This document shows, one piece after another, positions 35,980-47,578 of a stretch of 64,000 nucleotides of DNA. Under the pieces are notes generated by a model. That model did not search any database. It saw only the letters and a program-made list of their open reading frames with translations, and was not told the origin of the DNA. This DNA is from Rhizobium grahamii (lineage in GTDB: Bacteria; Pseudomonadota; Alphaproteobacteria; Rhizobiales; Rhizobiaceae): contig NZ_CP043498.1 of NCBI RefSeq assembly GCF_009498215.1, forward strand, positions 868,001 to 932,000, written 5' to 3'. The position numbers were made by a program, and so were the translations under genes. Position 1 is the stretch's first letter, and every line of letters begins with the position of its first letter.

Positions 35980-36023
35980 TAAGTCACTCGCTCTCACGGA
36001 ATGCCGGCATAGACCTTCCTTAC

Positions 36024-36857
36024 GTGGATCTTTGGGTGGCAATTTTAGACGAGTGCATAAGCTGGTTGATCAGCTTGGATGTCGTAGTGCACGCCGGCCG
36101 ACTAGAGCGCGGCATGATGAAAAATTTTGAAAAATCCATTGTCGTCCTTCTGAGCAAGATAATCTCCGACCTGACGGCAATAAGGCATCTCGTCCTGGCG
36201 GGGTTTGACGGTTCCGCGCGAACGATTGTCCGTTCAGTAGCAGAATACATGGAGGTTCTGGTTGCCGTCGTGCATGAGCCAGCCTTTGCGGACGAGTTTG
36301 TGAAAAGTGACACGCCTGAAGCGTCGCAATTATTCTGGCAAACACATCTACGCGGCGGAAAGCTTCGTCGGAGGATAACCGCAGCTTGGGCAGACTTCTT
36401 TAAAACGATTGCTGCTCATGAACGCCAGCCGATAACAGAGACTTTTGCGAACTGGGGGAGAGGATCGAACCCGATACTATCGGGTTCAACCCATCCGAGC
36501 TTCGTTGGCGGGCTCTTCGCCGCTATTCCACTGAAGGGAAAGTATAGGGATGAAAACTGGCTTGGTACCTGGGGCGACAAAGCGGACTTTTCAGTAAATA
36601 CAATTTACATCATCACGCAGTTCATGTTCCCGATTCTGCTTCTGGGATCGAAATTTCCCTTCGGTATCGTAAGAGGGGGCGACACAGAACCCTTCCCTGC
36701 CTATAACCAGCATGACGAATTCCATCGGCACGTGCGGACCGGTCGTGATATCTTGGCGAGCCTAATAATCTCGCTATGCCAAGAAACTAACCGGCCTTTC
36801 GTGTTTCCGGAATTCGACCTGAGCATCTGGCCGCCCGAACAGGCTGATTCGGCCTAA
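36024..36857 (+). CDS. Uncharacterised accessory protein (DUF5677-like helical protein), probably 5' truncated by a frameshift
   Basis: 277 residues from a GTG at 36024, which has no ribosome site. The same frame is open upstream to 35952, so the true N-terminus may lie in the frame starting at 35830. The protein is mostly helical, with FDGSARTIVRSVAEYMEVLVAV and SARTIVRSVAEY as a HEPN/DUF5677-like block and a polar C-terminus (TGRDILASLIISLCQE, FEFDLSIWPPE). Relative to its neighbours it uses more A/T-rich codons. It lies alone between rpoC and a minus-strand gene, in an otherwise highly conserved locus, so it is likely a later insertion. Family call is tentative. Confidence 0.5.
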   Translation: MDLWVAILDECISWLISLDVVVHAGRLERGMMKNFEKSIVVLLSKIISDLTAIRHLVLAGFDGSARTIVRSVAEYMEVLVAVVHEPAFADEFVKSDTPEASQLFWQTHLRGGKLRRRITAAWADFFKTIAAHERQPITETFANWGRGSNPILSGSTHPSFVGGLFAAIPLKGKYRDENWLGTWGDKADFSVNTIYIITQFMFPILLLGSKFPFGIVRGGDTEPFPAYNQHDEFHRHVRTGRDILASLIISLCQETNRPFVFPEFDLSIWPPEQADSA

Positions 36858-36864
36858 TTGCTTA

Positions 36865-37158
36865 TCAGCTGAAGCGGATGATCGCCACTTCGCCTTCGAC
36901 GGCGCCCTGGTAGGCGGAGGCGTGCGGCTCCTCGGCCGGCACTTCGGTCAACATGCCGATCTGATCGAGGTCGGCTTCGATGAATCCCTCTTCAGCAAGC
37001 GCATTCAGAGCCTCGCGAACCGCGCTGTCTTCGTCGGCGGCCCTGAGCATCACGTGAAGATCGACGCCTTCGCTGTTGTCGGACTCGTAGCCCTTGCCGA
37101 TGATGATGAAGACCATCGGGCCTTCCGAATTGTTGTCGTTGTCGGGGGCAGTGATCAT
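36865..37158 (-). CDS. Conserved hypothetical acidic protein (97 aa)
   Basis: Acidic protein with strand pattern GPMVFIIIGKGYESDNSEGVDLHVMLRAADEDSAVREALNAL (fragments MVFIIIGKGYESDNSE and VDLHVMLRAADEDSAV), fitting a small alpha/beta fold, and ending EVAIIRFS. No family or function is recognised. ATG 37158 has AAGGA seven bases upstream. It is convergent with the accessory gene, with a seven-base gap, and divergent from the rpsL leader. Confidence 0.75.
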   Translation of the reverse strand: MITAPDNDNNSEGPMVFIIIGKGYESDNSEGVDLHVMLRAADEDSAVREALNALAEEGFIEADLDQIGMLTEVPAEEPHASAYQGAVEGEVAIIRFS

Positions 37159-37643
37159 CGGATGTCCTTCGATTCGAGATTTGAATCTGATTTCATGGGC
37201 TTAGCCCCTGTAATCAGTGATTCCATAGCCGGTTTTGTTGCATTGCCCAAGTTTATCTTGCCGTGCTGCAGCGAATTCGCCTAGAAGGCCCGAAAGAGCC
37301 CTCAAACGCCCGGTTTCAAGGCGTTTGGCCGAAGTTTATTTGTTAACAGCCTTGACGAGACGGCGGGAAACCAGTAGTACCCGCGCCATCCGGACCCATG
37401 TGAGGCATGGCCATTCGGGGCGACGCGCCTCGAAGATCACCTCAAACAAGGTTCGAAACGCACGTTGAAGATATGTTGCCTGTACGCATGACGCATTTCT
37501 TTATGCGTCCTCTGCTTTCTGTGGTCCATCTGTGAAAGCGGATCGGGCCACGTTTTGCGCATTGAGACACGCGTGTGATCTTGCCGGAGACGGCGTGAGT
37601 TACGCCCGCAAGGGTTCGAGATTTAAACGTAAGGGATGGTTGA
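37159..37643 (+). promoter_or_regulatory. str operon upstream region and rpsL leader
   Basis: 485 bases without a gene. After the divergent minus-strand gene it contains a probable promoter (37352-37380), a hairpin GACGCAT / ATGCGTC (37490-37509) followed by CTCTGCTTTCT that could act as an attenuator, and the remaining leader to the rpsL ribosome site. Confidence 0.55.
37352..37380 (+). promoter_or_regulatory. Probable sigma-70 promoter of the rpsL-rpsG-fusA-tuf operon
   Basis: TTGACG (37352-37357), 17-base spacer, TAGTAC (37375-37380). It is about 260 bases before rpsL, with no other gene between on the plus strand. Confidence 0.5.
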
Positions 37644-38015
37644 ATGCCTACCGTAAACCAGCTGATCCGCAAGCCGCGCCAGCCAAACGTAAAGCGTAAC
37701 AAAGTTCCTGCACTGCAGGAAAACCCGCAGAAGCGCGGTGTTTGCACACGCGTTTACACAACGACGCCGAAGAAGCCGAACTCGGCTCTCCGTAAGGTCG
37801 CCAAGATCCGTCTGACCAATGGCTTTGAAGTCATCGGTTATATTCCTGGCGAAGGTCACAACCTGCAGGAACACTCTGTTGTCATGATCCGTGGCGGCCG
37901 CGTAAAGGACTTGCCGGGCGTTCGTTACCACATCATCCGCGGCGTTCTCGATACCCAGGGTGTCAAGAACCGCAAGCAGCGCCGTTCGAAGTACGGTGCG
38001 AAGCGTCCGAAGTAA
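37644..38015 (+). CDS. rpsL: 30S ribosomal protein S12
   Basis: 123 residues; decoding-centre protein and streptomycin target. The loop [15 protein letters not shown] keeps the wild-type lysine of the streptomycin site, and [13 protein letters not shown] holds the second one. It is the first gene of the str operon; rpsG starts 76 bases later. Confidence 0.97.
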   Translation: MPTVNQLIRKPRQPNVKRNKVPALQENPQKRGVCTRVYTTTPKKPNSALRKVAKIRLTNGFEVIGYIPGEGHNLQEHSVVMIRGGRVKDLPGVRYHIIRGVLDTQGVKNRKQRRSKYGAKRPK

Positions 38016-38091
38016 TTCGGTTTTGAAATCCCGGCGCTGCGCGAGGTCCTCCGCGTGGTAGAGCGCCTTAACATTCGAAGAGACGAGAAGT

Positions 38092-38562
38092 ATGTCCAGA
38101 CGTCATAGAGCAGAAAAGCGCGAGATCAACCCGGACCCGAAGTTCGGCGATCTCATCGTCACCAAGTTCATGAATGCAATCATGCTTGACGGCAAGAAGT
38201 CCGTCGCTGAAAGCATTGTTTACGGCGCATTTGACTCCGTACAGGGCAAGTCCAAGCAGGAGCCGCTCGGCGTGTTCCATCAGGCTCTGGACAACGTTGC
38301 TCCGCACGTTGAAGTCCGTTCGCGCCGCGTTGGTGGTGCTACCTATCAGGTTCCAGTTGATGTTCGCCCGGAGCGCCGTCAGGCCCTGGCCATCCGCTGG
38401 CTGATCGCTGCTGCGCGCAAGCGTAACGAAACGACCATGATCGACCGACTGTCGGGCGAGCTTCTCGATGCATCCAACAACCGTGGTTCCGCGGTCAAGA
38501 AGCGCGAAGACACGCACAAGATGGCTGACGCCAACCGTGCGTTCTCGCATTATCGCTGGTAA
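38092..38562 (+). CDS. rpsG: 30S ribosomal protein S7
   Basis: 156 residues; primary 16S-binding protein that nucleates the 30S head and can repress its own operon. [36 protein letters not shown], and the helical [15 protein letters not shown] block are conserved. It is followed by fusA after 29 bases. Confidence 0.97.
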   Translation: MSRRHRAEKREINPDPKFGDLIVTKFMNAIMLDGKKSVAESIVYGAFDSVQGKSKQEPLGVFHQALDNVAPHVEVRSRRVGGATYQVPVDVRPERRQALAIRWLIAAARKRNETTMIDRLSGELLDASNNRGSAVKKREDTHKMADANRAFSHYRW

Positions 38563-38591
38563 TCCCGAACGGGTTCGAAAGGCAGTCCATT

Positions 38592-40691
38592 ATGGCTCGC
38601 GAATATAAAATCGAAGACTACCGTAATTTCGGTATTATGGCGCACATCGACGCCGGCAAGACGACGACGACTGAGCGTATCCTTTACTACACCGGCAAGT
38701 CGCACAAGATCGGCGAAGTGCACGATGGCGCGGCCACGATGGACTGGATGGAGCAGGAGCAGGAGCGTGGCATCACGATCACCTCCGCTGCCACCACGAC
38801 CTTCTGGAAGGGCCGTGACGGCAAGATGCGCCGCTTCAACATCATCGACACCCCCGGCCACGTCGACTTCACCATCGAAGTCGAGCGTTCGCTGCGCGTT
38901 CTCGACGGTGCTGTTGCTCTTCTCGATGCCAACGCCGGCGTAGAGCCGCAGACGGAAACCGTCTGGCGTCAGGCTGAGAAGTACAACGTTCCGCGCATGA
39001 TCTTCTGCAACAAGATGGACAAGACCGGTGCGGACTTCTACCGCTCGGTCGAGATGATCAAGACCCGTCTCGGTGCAACGGCTGTTGTCATGCAGCTGCC
39101 GATCGGTGCAGAAAGCGAATTCAAGGGTGTTGTCGACCTGATCGAGATGAACGCTCTCATCTGGCGCGACGAATCGCTCGGCGCTCAGTGGGACGTCGTC
39201 GAAATCCCTGATGACCTGAAGGCCAAGGCTGAAGAATATCGCGAAAAGCTGATCGAGACCGTTGTCGAGATCGACGAAGCCGCGATGGAAGCCTACCTCG
39301 AAGGCACCATGCCCGACAACGACCAGATCCGCGCGCTCGTCCGTCGCGGCACGATCGACGTCAAGTTCCATCCGATGTTCTGCGGCACCGCCTTCAAGAA
39401 CAAGGGCGTTCAGCCGCTGCTCGACGCAGTTGTTGACTACCTGCCGTCGCCGATGGACATCCCTGCGATCAAGGGCATCGACTTCAAGACGGAAGCTGAA
39501 ATCGAGCGTCATGCTGACGACAACGAGCCGCTGTCCATGCTCGCGTTCAAGATCATGAACGACCCCTTCGTCGGTTCGCTCACCTTCGCCCGCATCTACT
39601 CCGGCAAGCTCGAAAAGGGCGCGTCGGTCATGAACACGGTCAAGGACAAGCGCGAGCGCGTCGGCCGCATGCTGCAGATGCACTCGAACTCGCGTGAAGA
39701 CATCGAAGAAGCCTTCGCAGGCGATATCGTTGCTCTCGCCGGTCTCAAGGAAACCACCACTGGCGATACGCTCTGCGATCCGCTGAAGCCGGTTATCCTC
39801 GAGCGCATGGAATTCCCCGAGCCGGTCATCCAGATCGCGATCGAGCCGAAGACCAAGGGCGACCAGGAAAAGATGGGCCTCGCGCTCAACCGTCTGGCAG
39901 CTGAGGATCCGTCCTTCCGCGTGAAGACTGACCAGGAATCTGGCCAGACGATCATCGCCGGCATGGGCGAACTTCACCTCGACATTCTCGTCGACCGTAT
40001 GCGTCGCGAGTTCAAGGTTGAAGCAACCGTCGGTGCGCCGCAGGTTGCCTACCGCGAAACCATCACGCGTCAGCACGAAGAAGACTACACGCACAAGAAG
40101 CAGTCCGGTGGTACCGGTCAGTTCGCACGCGTCAAGATCATCTTCGAACCGAACCCGGATGGCGAAGACTTCAAGTTCGAATCCAAGATCGTCGGCGGTG
40201 CTGTTCCGAAGGAATACATCCCGGGCGTTCAGAAGGGTATCGAAAGCGTTCTGTCTTCCGGTCCGCTCGCTGGCTTCCCGATGCTCGGCGTCAAGGCGAC
40301 GCTCGTTGACGGTGCCTTCCACGACGTTGACTCGTCGGTCCTGGCGTTCGAAATCGCTTCGCGTGCTTGCTTCCGTGAAGCAGCCAAGAAGGCCGGTGCT
40401 CAGCTCCTCGAGCCGATGATGAAGGTCGAAGTTGTCACTCCGGAAGACTACGTCGGCGACGTTATCGGCGACCTGAACTCCCGTCGTGGCCAGATCCAGG
40501 GTCAGGAACAGCGCGGTATCGCAATCGTTATCGCCGCCAACGTTCCGCTGGCGAACATGTTCAAGTACGTCGACAACCTGCGCTCCATGTCGCAGGGCCG
40601 TGCTCAGTACACGATGACCTTCGATCACTACGCGCCGGTCCCGTCGAACGTCGCAACGGAAATCCAGGCAAAGTATTCCGGTCAGAAGTGA
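38592..40691 (+). CDS. fusA: Elongation factor G
   Basis: 699 residues; GTPase that moves tRNAs and mRNA after each peptide bond. G1 [13 protein letters not shown]3 DTPGHVDF, G4 [10 protein letters not shown], and domains II-V with GETHLDI-type element [14 protein letters not shown]. Length is normal for the ribosomal EF-G1 form. It is followed by tuf copy 2. Confidence 0.97.
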   Translation: MAREYKIEDYRNFGIMAHIDAGKTTTTERILYYTGKSHKIGEVHDGAATMDWMEQEQERGITITSAATTTFWKGRDGKMRRFNIIDTPGHVDFTIEVERSLRVLDGAVALLDANAGVEPQTETVWRQAEKYNVPRMIFCNKMDKTGADFYRSVEMIKTRLGATAVVMQLPIGAESEFKGVVDLIEMNALIWRDESLGAQWDVVEIPDDLKAKAEEYREKLIETVVEIDEAAMEAYLEGTMPDNDQIRALVRRGTIDVKFHPMFCGTAFKNKGVQPLLDAVVDYLPSPMDIPAIKGIDFKTEAEIERHADDNEPLSMLAFKIMNDPFVGSLTFARIYSGKLEKGASVMNTVKDKRERVGRMLQMHSNSREDIEEAFAGDIVALAGLKETTTGDTLCDPLKPVILERMEFPEPVIQIAIEPKTKGDQEKMGLALNRLAAEDPSFRVKTDQESGQTIIAGMGELHLDILVDRMRREFKVEATVGAPQVAYRETITRQHEEDYTHKKQSGGTGQFARVKIIFEPNPDGEDFKFESKIVGGAVPKEYIPGVQKGIESVLSSGPLAGFPMLGVKATLVDGAFHDVDSSVLAFEIASRACFREAAKKAGAQLLEPMMKVEVVTPEDYVGDVIGDLNSRRGQIQGQEQRGIAIVIAANVPLANMFKYVDNLRSMSQGRAQYTMTFDHYAPVPSNVATEIQAKYSGQK

Positions 40692-40758
40692 CCGGAATAC
40701 CAATTGACCGATAACAAGAATTAAGTCCCTCGCGGACTAGCAAGAATGGAGAGCCGAA

Positions 40759-41934
<1,176 letters not shown>

Positions 41935-42247
41935 TCTTCGCAAACGGCCACTCTCAACGGGGTGGCCGCTTCGATGACAATATTATGAAGCAAGTGGCTT
42001 CGGCCGCTTGCTTATTACAAGAAAATGTTGCACATGGCGCGCGAGCGCTGTTTGCGCCCTGCTTCGTTTATCGAATCGGGTGACTACAACAAACAATAAG
42101 GTGGGCTGAAAGGCCTGAAGACTGGATAGGGGCTCGGTAACCCGCAGCCTCCATCGATCTTTGAAACCGGTGGTCCGCCTTAGGAATAAGAACAACCCGT
42201 GCCTGCCCAAAAGGCGCGCGGGATAACAAACACAAGGATAACGTCGA
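41935..42247 (+). promoter_or_regulatory. str-S10 intergenic region with hairpins
   Basis: 313 bases without a gene. CGGCCAC / GTGGCCG (41944-41968) lies soon after the tuf stop. A stronger hairpin AAGCAAGTGGC TTCG GCCGCTTGCTT (41988-42013) has an 11-base stem and a stable UUCG tetraloop, a likely terminator for the str operon with only a short T-poor tail. The rest (42014-42247) should contain the S10 promoter and leader; no clear -10/-35 pair or L4-binding structure could be assigned. Confidence 0.5.
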
Positions 42248-42556
42248 ATGAACGGCCAAAATATCCGCATTCGCCTGAAGGCGTTCGATCACCGCATTCT
42301 CGACGCTTCGACGCGCGAGATCGTGTCGACGGCGAAGCGCACCGGCGCAAGCGTCCGGGGCCCCGTTCCGCTTCCGACTCGCATCGAGAAGTTTACGGTA
42401 AACCGGTCCCCGCACATCGACAAGAAGAGCCGCGAGCAGTTCGAGATGCGCACGCATAAGCGCCTCCTCGACATCGTTGACCCGACCCCGCAGACGGTAG
42501 ACGCGCTGATGAAGCTCGATCTCGCCGCTGGTGTCGATGTTGAGATCAAGCTCTGA
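42248..42556 (+). CDS. rpsJ: 30S ribosomal protein S10
   Basis: 102 residues. Conserved [30 protein letters not shown], and RTHKRLLDI. It also acts in antitermination with NusB and binds NusG. It is the first gene of the S10 cluster; rplC follows after 34 bases. Confidence 0.97.
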   Translation: MNGQNIRIRLKAFDHRILDASTREIVSTAKRTGASVRGPVPLPTRIEKFTVNRSPHIDKKSREQFEMRTHKRLLDIVDPTPQTVDALMKLDLAAGVDVEIKL

Positions 42557-42590
42557 GCCTGGCTCGAGCTGAGTTGGAAGGATTGAACCG

Positions 42591-43232
42591 ATGCGTTCAG
42601 GTGTGATTGCACAGAAGATCGGCATGACCCGCGTCTACAACGACGCCGGCGAACATGTTCCGGTGACAGTACTGCGTATGGAAGGCTGCCAGGTTGTAGC
42701 CCAGCGCACTGTTGAAAAGAATGGCTATGTCGCGGTACAGCTCGGTGCTGGCACGGCGAAGGTCAAGAATACGTCGAAGGCTATGCGCGGTAACTTTGCT
42801 GTTGCCAACGTTGAGCCGAAGGCCAAGCTTCAGGAATTCCGCGTTACGGAAGACAACCTGCTTGACGTTGGTACCGAGCTTAAGGCCGGTCACTTCGCAG
42901 CTGGTCAGCTCGTCGACGTGACGGGTACGACGATTGGTAAGGGCTTTGCCGGCGCCATGAAGCGTCACGGCTTCGGCGGTCTCCGCGCCACGCACGGTGT
43001 GTCGGTTTCGCACCGCTCGCACGGTTCGACGGGTTCGCGCCAGGATCCGGGCAAGGTTTTCAAGAACAAGAAGATGGCTGGTCACATGGGCCAGACGCGC
43101 GTAACGACTCAGAACCTTGAAGTGGTTTCGACCGATGAAGATCGCGGTCTGATCCTGATCAAGGGTGCAGTACCCGGTTCCAAGGGTGCCTGGATCATCG
43201 TGCGCGACGCCGTCAAGTCGGCCGCGAAGTAA
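42591..43232 (+). CDS. rplC: 50S ribosomal protein L3
   Basis: 213 residues, with [17 protein letters not shown] at the start and [19 protein letters not shown]-type central loop that reaches the peptidyl transferase centre ([12 protein letters not shown]). It ends 13 bases before rplD. Confidence 0.97.
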   Translation: MRSGVIAQKIGMTRVYNDAGEHVPVTVLRMEGCQVVAQRTVEKNGYVAVQLGAGTAKVKNTSKAMRGNFAVANVEPKAKLQEFRVTEDNLLDVGTELKAGHFAAGQLVDVTGTTIGKGFAGAMKRHGFGGLRATHGVSVSHRSHGSTGSRQDPGKVFKNKKMAGHMGQTRVTTQNLEVVSTDEDRGLILIKGAVPGSKGAWIIVRDAVKSAAK

Positions 43233-43245
43233 GGGAGCCAGACCA

Positions 43246-43866
43246 ATGGAATTCAACGTCAAGACCCTCGAGGGAAAAGACGCAGGGAAGGTTTCTCTTT
43301 CTGACGCGATTTTCGGCCTCGAGCCCCGCGAAGACATTCTCGCCCGCGTCATCCGCTGGCAGCTTGCCAAGAAGCAGCAGGGCACTCACCAGGCAAAGGG
43401 CCGCGCCGACGTATGGCGTACCGGTGCCAAGATGTACAAGCAGAAGGGTACGGGCCGCGCTCGTCACCATTCGGCTCGCGCTCCGCAGTTCCGCGGCGGT
43501 GGTAAGGCTCACGGCCCGGTTGCTCGCAGCCACGAACACGACCTTCCGAAGAAGGTTCGCGCTCTCGGCCTGCGTCTCGCTCTCTCGGCAAAGCTGAAGT
43601 CCGATGATGTCATCATCATCGACAACCTGGTTGCTGCTGAAGCAAAGACCAAGGCGCTGGCTTCGACTTTCGCGTCGCTCGGCCTGACCAACGCTCTCTT
43701 CATCGGCGGCGCTGAACTTGATGGCAACTTCAAGCTCGCAGCCCAGAACATCCCGAACATCGATGTTCTGCCGATCCAGGGCATCAACGTTTATGACATC
43801 GTGCGCCGCGGCAAGCTCGTGCTTTCCAAGGCTGCCGTTGAAGCTCTAGAGGAGCGTTTCAAGTGA
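43246..43866 (+). CDS. rplD: 50S ribosomal protein L4
   Basis: 206 residues from ATG 43246; an earlier in-frame Met in rplC is rejected. The tunnel loop contains [19 protein letters not shown]4 is the repressor of the S10 operon in E. coli. Its stop overlaps the rplW start by four bases (GTGA), so translation is coupled. Confidence 0.97.
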   Translation: MEFNVKTLEGKDAGKVSLSDAIFGLEPREDILARVIRWQLAKKQQGTHQAKGRADVWRTGAKMYKQKGTGRARHHSARAPQFRGGGKAHGPVARSHEHDLPKKVRALGLRLALSAKLKSDDVIIIDNLVAAEAKTKALASTFASLGLTNALFIGGAELDGNFKLAAQNIPNIDVLPIQGINVYDIVRRGKLVLSKAAVEALEERFK

Positions 43867-44156
43867 CCGATCTTCGCCACTATGATGTGATCGTCTCGCC
43901 GGCGATCACCGAAAAGTCCACGCTGGTATCGGAAAACAACCAGGTTGTTTTCAACGTCGCCAAGACGGCGTCGAAGCCGGAAATCAAGGCTGCAGTCGAG
44001 GCGCTCTTCGGCGTCAAGGTCACGGCCGTCAACACTCTGCTCCGCAAGGGCAAGACCAAGCGTTTCAAAGGTTTTGTCGGCAAGCAGAAGGACGTGAAGA
44101 AGGCTGTCGTGACGCTGGCTGAAGGCCAGACGATCGACGTCTCCACCGGTCTCTGA
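43863..44156 (+). CDS. rplW: 50S ribosomal protein L23
   Basis: 97 residues, GTG start inside the rplD stop. [37 protein letters not shown] and [16 protein letters not shown] are conserved. L23 forms part of the tunnel-exit docking site for trigger factor and SRP. Confidence 0.96.
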   Translation: MTDLRHYDVIVSPAITEKSTLVSENNQVVFNVAKTASKPEIKAAVEALFGVKVTAVNTLLRKGKTKRFKGFVGKQKDVKKAVVTLAEGQTIDVSTGL

Positions 44157-44167
44157 GGAATAAAAAA

Positions 44168-45004
44168 ATGGCATTGAAAACATTCAATCCTACAACCCCG
44201 AGCCAGCGTCAGCTGGTCATCGTCGACCGTTCCGCGCTCTACAAGGGCAAGCCGGTCAAGGCGCTGACGGAAGGTCTGTCGAAGAGCGGTGGTCGTAACA
44301 ACCTCGGCCGCATCACGGCTCGCTTCATCGGCGGTGGTCACAAGCGTACGTATCGTCTGGTTGACTTCAAGCGTCGCAAGTTCGACGTCGAGGGCACGGT
44401 CGAGCGTATCGAATACGACCCGAACCGTACGGCGTTCATCGCGCTCGTCTCTTACGCCGACGGCGAACAGGCCTACATCATCGCTCCGCAGCGTATCGCT
44501 GCCGGCGACAAGGTCATCGCTTCGGAAAAGGCTGTCGACGTAAAGCCCGGCAACACCATGCCGCTGCAGTACATCCCGGTTGGCTCCATCATCCACAACG
44601 TGGAAATGAAGCCGGGCAAGGGCGGTCAGATCGCTCGCTCCGCTGGTTCCTACGCACAGCTCGTAGGCCGCGACGCGGGTCTGGCGATCCTTCGTCTGAA
44701 CTCGGGCGAACAGCGCCTCGTGCCTGGCTCCTGCCTTGCTTCGATCGGTGCGGTTTCGAACCCTGACCATGCCAACATCAACGACGGCAAGGCCGGTCGT
44801 ACGGTGTGGCGCGGCAAGCGTCCGCATAACCGCGGCGTTGTCATGAACCCGGTCGATCACCCGCACGGCGGTGGTGAAGGTCGTACCTCGGGTGGCCGTC
44901 ATCCGGTTACTCCGTGGGGCAAGCCGACCAAGGGCAAGCGCACGCGGTCGAACAAGTCGACCGACAAGATGATCATGCGCTCGCGTCACCAGCGTAAGAA
45001 GTAA
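44168..45004 (+). CDS. rplB: 50S ribosomal protein L2
   Basis: 278 residues. [36 protein letters not shown]-type block ([16 protein letters not shown]) and [16 protein letters not shown], which contains the conserved His near the peptidyl transferase centre. Normal length. Confidence 0.97.
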   Translation: MALKTFNPTTPSQRQLVIVDRSALYKGKPVKALTEGLSKSGGRNNLGRITARFIGGGHKRTYRLVDFKRRKFDVEGTVERIEYDPNRTAFIALVSYADGEQAYIIAPQRIAAGDKVIASEKAVDVKPGNTMPLQYIPVGSIIHNVEMKPGKGGQIARSAGSYAQLVGRDAGLAILRLNSGEQRLVPGSCLASIGAVSNPDHANINDGKAGRTVWRGKRPHNRGVVMNPVDHPHGGGEGRTSGGRHPVTPWGKPTKGKRTRSNKSTDKMIMRSRHQRKK

Positions 45005-45019
45005 GAGAGGAAGTCTCCA

Positions 45020-45298
45020 ATGGCTCGTTCAGTATGGAAAGGTCCGTTCGTTGACGGCTATCTTCTCAAGAAGGCTGAGAAGGTTCGTGAAGGCGGACGT
45101 GCAGAAGTAATCAAGATCTGGAGCCGTCGCTCCACGATCCTGCCGCAGTTCGTCGGCCTGACGTTCGGCGTCTACAACGGCAGCAAGCATGTTCCGGTCA
45201 GCGTCAATGAAGACATGGTCGGTCACAAGTTCGGTGAATTCTCTCCGAGCCGGACCTACTACGGTCACGGTGCGGACAAGAAGGCAAAGAGGAAGTAA
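45020..45298 (+). CDS. rpsS: 30S ribosomal protein S19
   Basis: 92 residues. [17 protein letters not shown] start, [26 protein letters not shown] and [12 protein letters not shown]; all typical. It binds the 30S head with S13. rplV starts two bases after its stop. Confidence 0.97.
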   Translation: MARSVWKGPFVDGYLLKKAEKVREGGRAEVIKIWSRRSTILPQFVGLTFGVYNGSKHVPVSVNEDMVGHKFGEFSPSRTYYGHGADKKAKRK

Positions 45299-45300
45299 TC

Positions 45301-45693
45301 ATGGGCAAGGCAAAAGCCGAACGCCGGCTGAAGGACAACGAGGCGCAAGCAGTCGCCCGTACGCTCCGCGTCAGCCCACAGAAGCTCAACCTGGTTGCTG
45401 CGGCTATCCGCGGCAAGAAGGTCGAACGTGCACTCGCTGAGCTGGAATTCTCCCGCAAGCGGATCGCCGGTGCTGTCAAGAAGACGCTTGAATCTGCAAT
45501 CGCAAACGCCGAGAACAACCATGATCTCGACGTTGACTCGCTGGTCGTGGCTGAAGCCTACGTCGGCAAGTCGATCGTCATGAAGCGTTTCCACGCTCGT
45601 GGCCGTGGTCGTGCGTCGCGCATTGAAAAGCCCTTTGCGCACCTGACGATCGTCGTTCGCGAAGTTCAAGCTGCCACCGAGGAGGCCGCATAA
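45301..45693 (+). CDS. rplV: 50S ribosomal protein L22
   Basis: 130 residues, including a normal [16 protein letters not shown] start and the tunnel beta-hairpin [18 protein letters not shown]. Its stop TAA shares one base with the rpsC start (TAATG). Confidence 0.97.
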   Translation: MGKAKAERRLKDNEAQAVARTLRVSPQKLNLVAAAIRGKKVERALAELEFSRKRIAGAVKKTLESAIANAENNHDLDVDSLVVAEAYVGKSIVMKRFHARGRGRASRIEKPFAHLTIVVREVQAATEEAA

Positions 45694-46412
45694 TGGGTCA
45701 GAAAATCAATCCAATTGGTTTCCGTCTTGGCATCAACCGTACCTGGGATAGCCGCTGGTTCGCGGACAACGCCGAGTACGGTCAGCTGCTGCACGAAGAC
45801 CTGAAGATGCGCAAGTTCGTCATGAGCGAACTGAAGCAGGCCGGTATCGCCAAGGTGGTCATCGAGCGTCCGCACAAGAAGTGCCGCGTCACGATCCACT
45901 CGGCTCGTCCGGGCCTCATCATCGGCAAGAAGGGCGCAGACATCGACAAGCTCCGCAAGAAGCTGTCGGACATGACGAATTCCGAAACGCACCTCAACAT
46001 CGTTGAAGTTCGTAAGCCGGAAGTCGACGCTACGCTCGTCGCACAGTCGATCGCTCAGCAGCTCGAGCGTCGTGTTGCTTTCCGTCGCGCCATGAAGCGC
46101 GCCGTTCAGTCTGCAATGCGTCTTGGCGCCGAAGGCATCAAGATCACCTGCGCAGGCCGTCTCGGTGGTGCTGAAATCGCTCGTACGGAATGGTACCGCG
46201 AAGGTCGCGTTCCGCTGCACACGCTGCGCGCTGACATTGACTACGGCACAGCCGAAGCGGAAACCGCTTTCGGTATCTGCGGCATCAAGGTTTGGATCTT
46301 CAAGGGCGAAATCCTTGAGCACGATCCGATGGCCTCCGAGCGCCGCGCACTCGAGGGTGATGCTCAGGGTCCGGCTAGCCGTGACCGCGATCGTCGCCGC
46401 GACAACGCTTGA
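45693..46412 (+). CDS. rpsC: 30S ribosomal protein S3
   Basis: 239 residues. N-terminal [17 protein letters not shown] domain with [18 protein letters not shown] (GxxG loop), and C-terminal domain [18 protein letters not shown]3 helps unwind mRNA at the entry. The C-terminal tail is basic ([12 protein letters not shown]). It is followed by rplP after 35 bases. Confidence 0.97.
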   Translation: MGQKINPIGFRLGINRTWDSRWFADNAEYGQLLHEDLKMRKFVMSELKQAGIAKVVIERPHKKCRVTIHSARPGLIIGKKGADIDKLRKKLSDMTNSETHLNIVEVRKPEVDATLVAQSIAQQLERRVAFRRAMKRAVQSAMRLGAEGIKITCAGRLGGAEIARTEWYREGRVPLHTLRADIDYGTAEAETAFGICGIKVWIFKGEILEHDPMASERRALEGDAQGPASRDRDRRRDNA

Positions 46413-46447
46413 TAGCGTTGGTGGCACATAAGTTCGGAGAATAAGAA

Positions 46448-46861
46448 ATGTTGCAGCCAAAGCGTACTAAGTACCGCAAGCAATTCAAGGGCCGCATCAA
46501 GGGCGTCGCCAAGGGAGGTTCCGACCTCGCATTTGGTGAATTCGGCCTTAAGGCTCAGGAGCCAAACCGCGTGAATGCACGCGAGATCGAAGCGGCCCGC
46601 CGCGCGATCACGCGTTACATGAAGCGTGCTGGCCGCGTGTGGATCCGCGTGTTCCCGGATGTTCCGGTAACCGCTAAGCCGACCGAAGTCCGTATGGGTA
46701 AGGGTAAGGGCTCTGTTGAATATTGGGCATGCAAGGTCAAGCCAGGCCGCATGATGTTCGAGATCGACGGCGTCAGCGAAGAAATCGCTCGCGAAGCGCT
46801 TCGCCTCGGCTCTGCCAAGCTCTCGGTCAAGACGCGCTTCGTACAGCGCATTGCAGAGTAA
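46448..46861 (+). CDS. rplP: 50S ribosomal protein L16
   Basis: 137 residues. [19 protein letters not shown] and [21 protein letters not shown] are typical. It sits near the A-site tRNA. It is separated by 12 bases from rpmC. Confidence 0.97.
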   Translation: MLQPKRTKYRKQFKGRIKGVAKGGSDLAFGEFGLKAQEPNRVNAREIEAARRAITRYMKRAGRVWIRVFPDVPVTAKPTEVRMGKGKGSVEYWACKVKPGRMMFEIDGVSEEIAREALRLGSAKLSVKTRFVQRIAE

Positions 46862-46873
46862 GGAGCAAGGCAC

Positions 46874-47074
46874 ATGAAAGCCGAAGAAGTTCGCGGCCTG
46901 ACGGCCGATCAGCTCAAGGACAAGCTTGCCGACCTGAAGAAGGAGCAGTTCAACCTGCGCTTCCAGAAGGCCACCGGTCAGCTCGAAAAGTCCTCCCGCG
47001 TCAATGAAGTTCGCAAGGACATCGCCCGCGTGAAAACCATTGCCCGCCAGAAGGCGGCAGAAGCAAAGGCCTAA
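46874..47074 (+). CDS. rpmC: 50S ribosomal protein L29
   Basis: 66 residues, two long helices ([52 protein letters not shown]). Tunnel-exit protein beside L23. Four bases separate it from rpsQ. Confidence 0.96.
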   Translation: MKAEEVRGLTADQLKDKLADLKKEQFNLRFQKATGQLEKSSRVNEVRKDIARVKTIARQKAAEAKA

Positions 47075-47078
47075 GAAT

Positions 47079-47318
47079 ATGCCGAAGCGCATCCTGCAGG
47101 GCGTCGTCGTTGGCGACAAGAACGAGAAGACTGTAGTTGTCCGCGTTGAGCGTCGTTTCGCTCATCCGCTGATGCAGAAGACCGTTCGTCGTTCCAAGAA
47201 GTACAAGGCCCACGACGAAAACAATCAGTACAAGATCGGCGATACCGTATCCATCGAGGAATGCGCGCCGATCTCCAAGGACAAGCGTTGGACGGTTGTA
47301 GCCGCCCAGGCCAAGTAA
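47079..47318 (+). CDS. rpsQ: 30S ribosomal protein S17
   Basis: 79 residues from ATG 47079; an earlier in-frame Met inside rpmC is rejected. [39 protein letters not shown] and [10 protein letters not shown] match the S17 OB fold. An unusually long gap of 260 bases follows. Confidence 0.96.
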   Translation: MPKRILQGVVVGDKNEKTVVVRVERRFAHPLMQKTVRRSKKYKAHDENNQYKIGDTVSIEECAPISKDKRWTVVAAQAK

Positions 47319-47578
47319 GATTTTTGCGCGAGGCCTTGCGTCTCGCGGAAATATCTGTATGAAGCAGCGTCAGAACGCTCGTTCGTCGAGCGTTCTTTTG
47401 CTTTGAGCGCACGGAAGGTCCCGTTGGGAAACCACCCTGGCACGATCGATCCCGCGCTATTCAAGCTATGCCGTGTTTTCGCCTGCTCTCGTGGCAAGCG
47501 GCCGGCTGACAATTTTCATAAGCCGGGGAAGGGGGCTCTGAGCCCAACCATTCCGGTAAACCAAAAAGGCGACCTGAT
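47319..47578 (+). terminator. Intercistronic region with internal terminator between rpsQ and rplN
   Basis: 260 bases that split the S10 and spc gene groups. At 47373-47399 there is a nine-base-pair stem GAACGCTCG / CGAGCGTTC with loop TTCGT and a following TTTT, a good intrinsic terminator. An upstream weaker hairpin (GCGAGGCCTTGCGTCTCGC, about 47328-47346) is also present. The remaining part (47400-47578) is likely the spc promoter and leader; no clear boxes could be assigned. Confidence 0.65.

Noticed and set aside
42014-42247. An S10-leader of the E. coli L4-dependent type
   Set aside because: The region is long enough, but I could not recognise the characteristic helices or a clear promoter, so it was not annotated as such.
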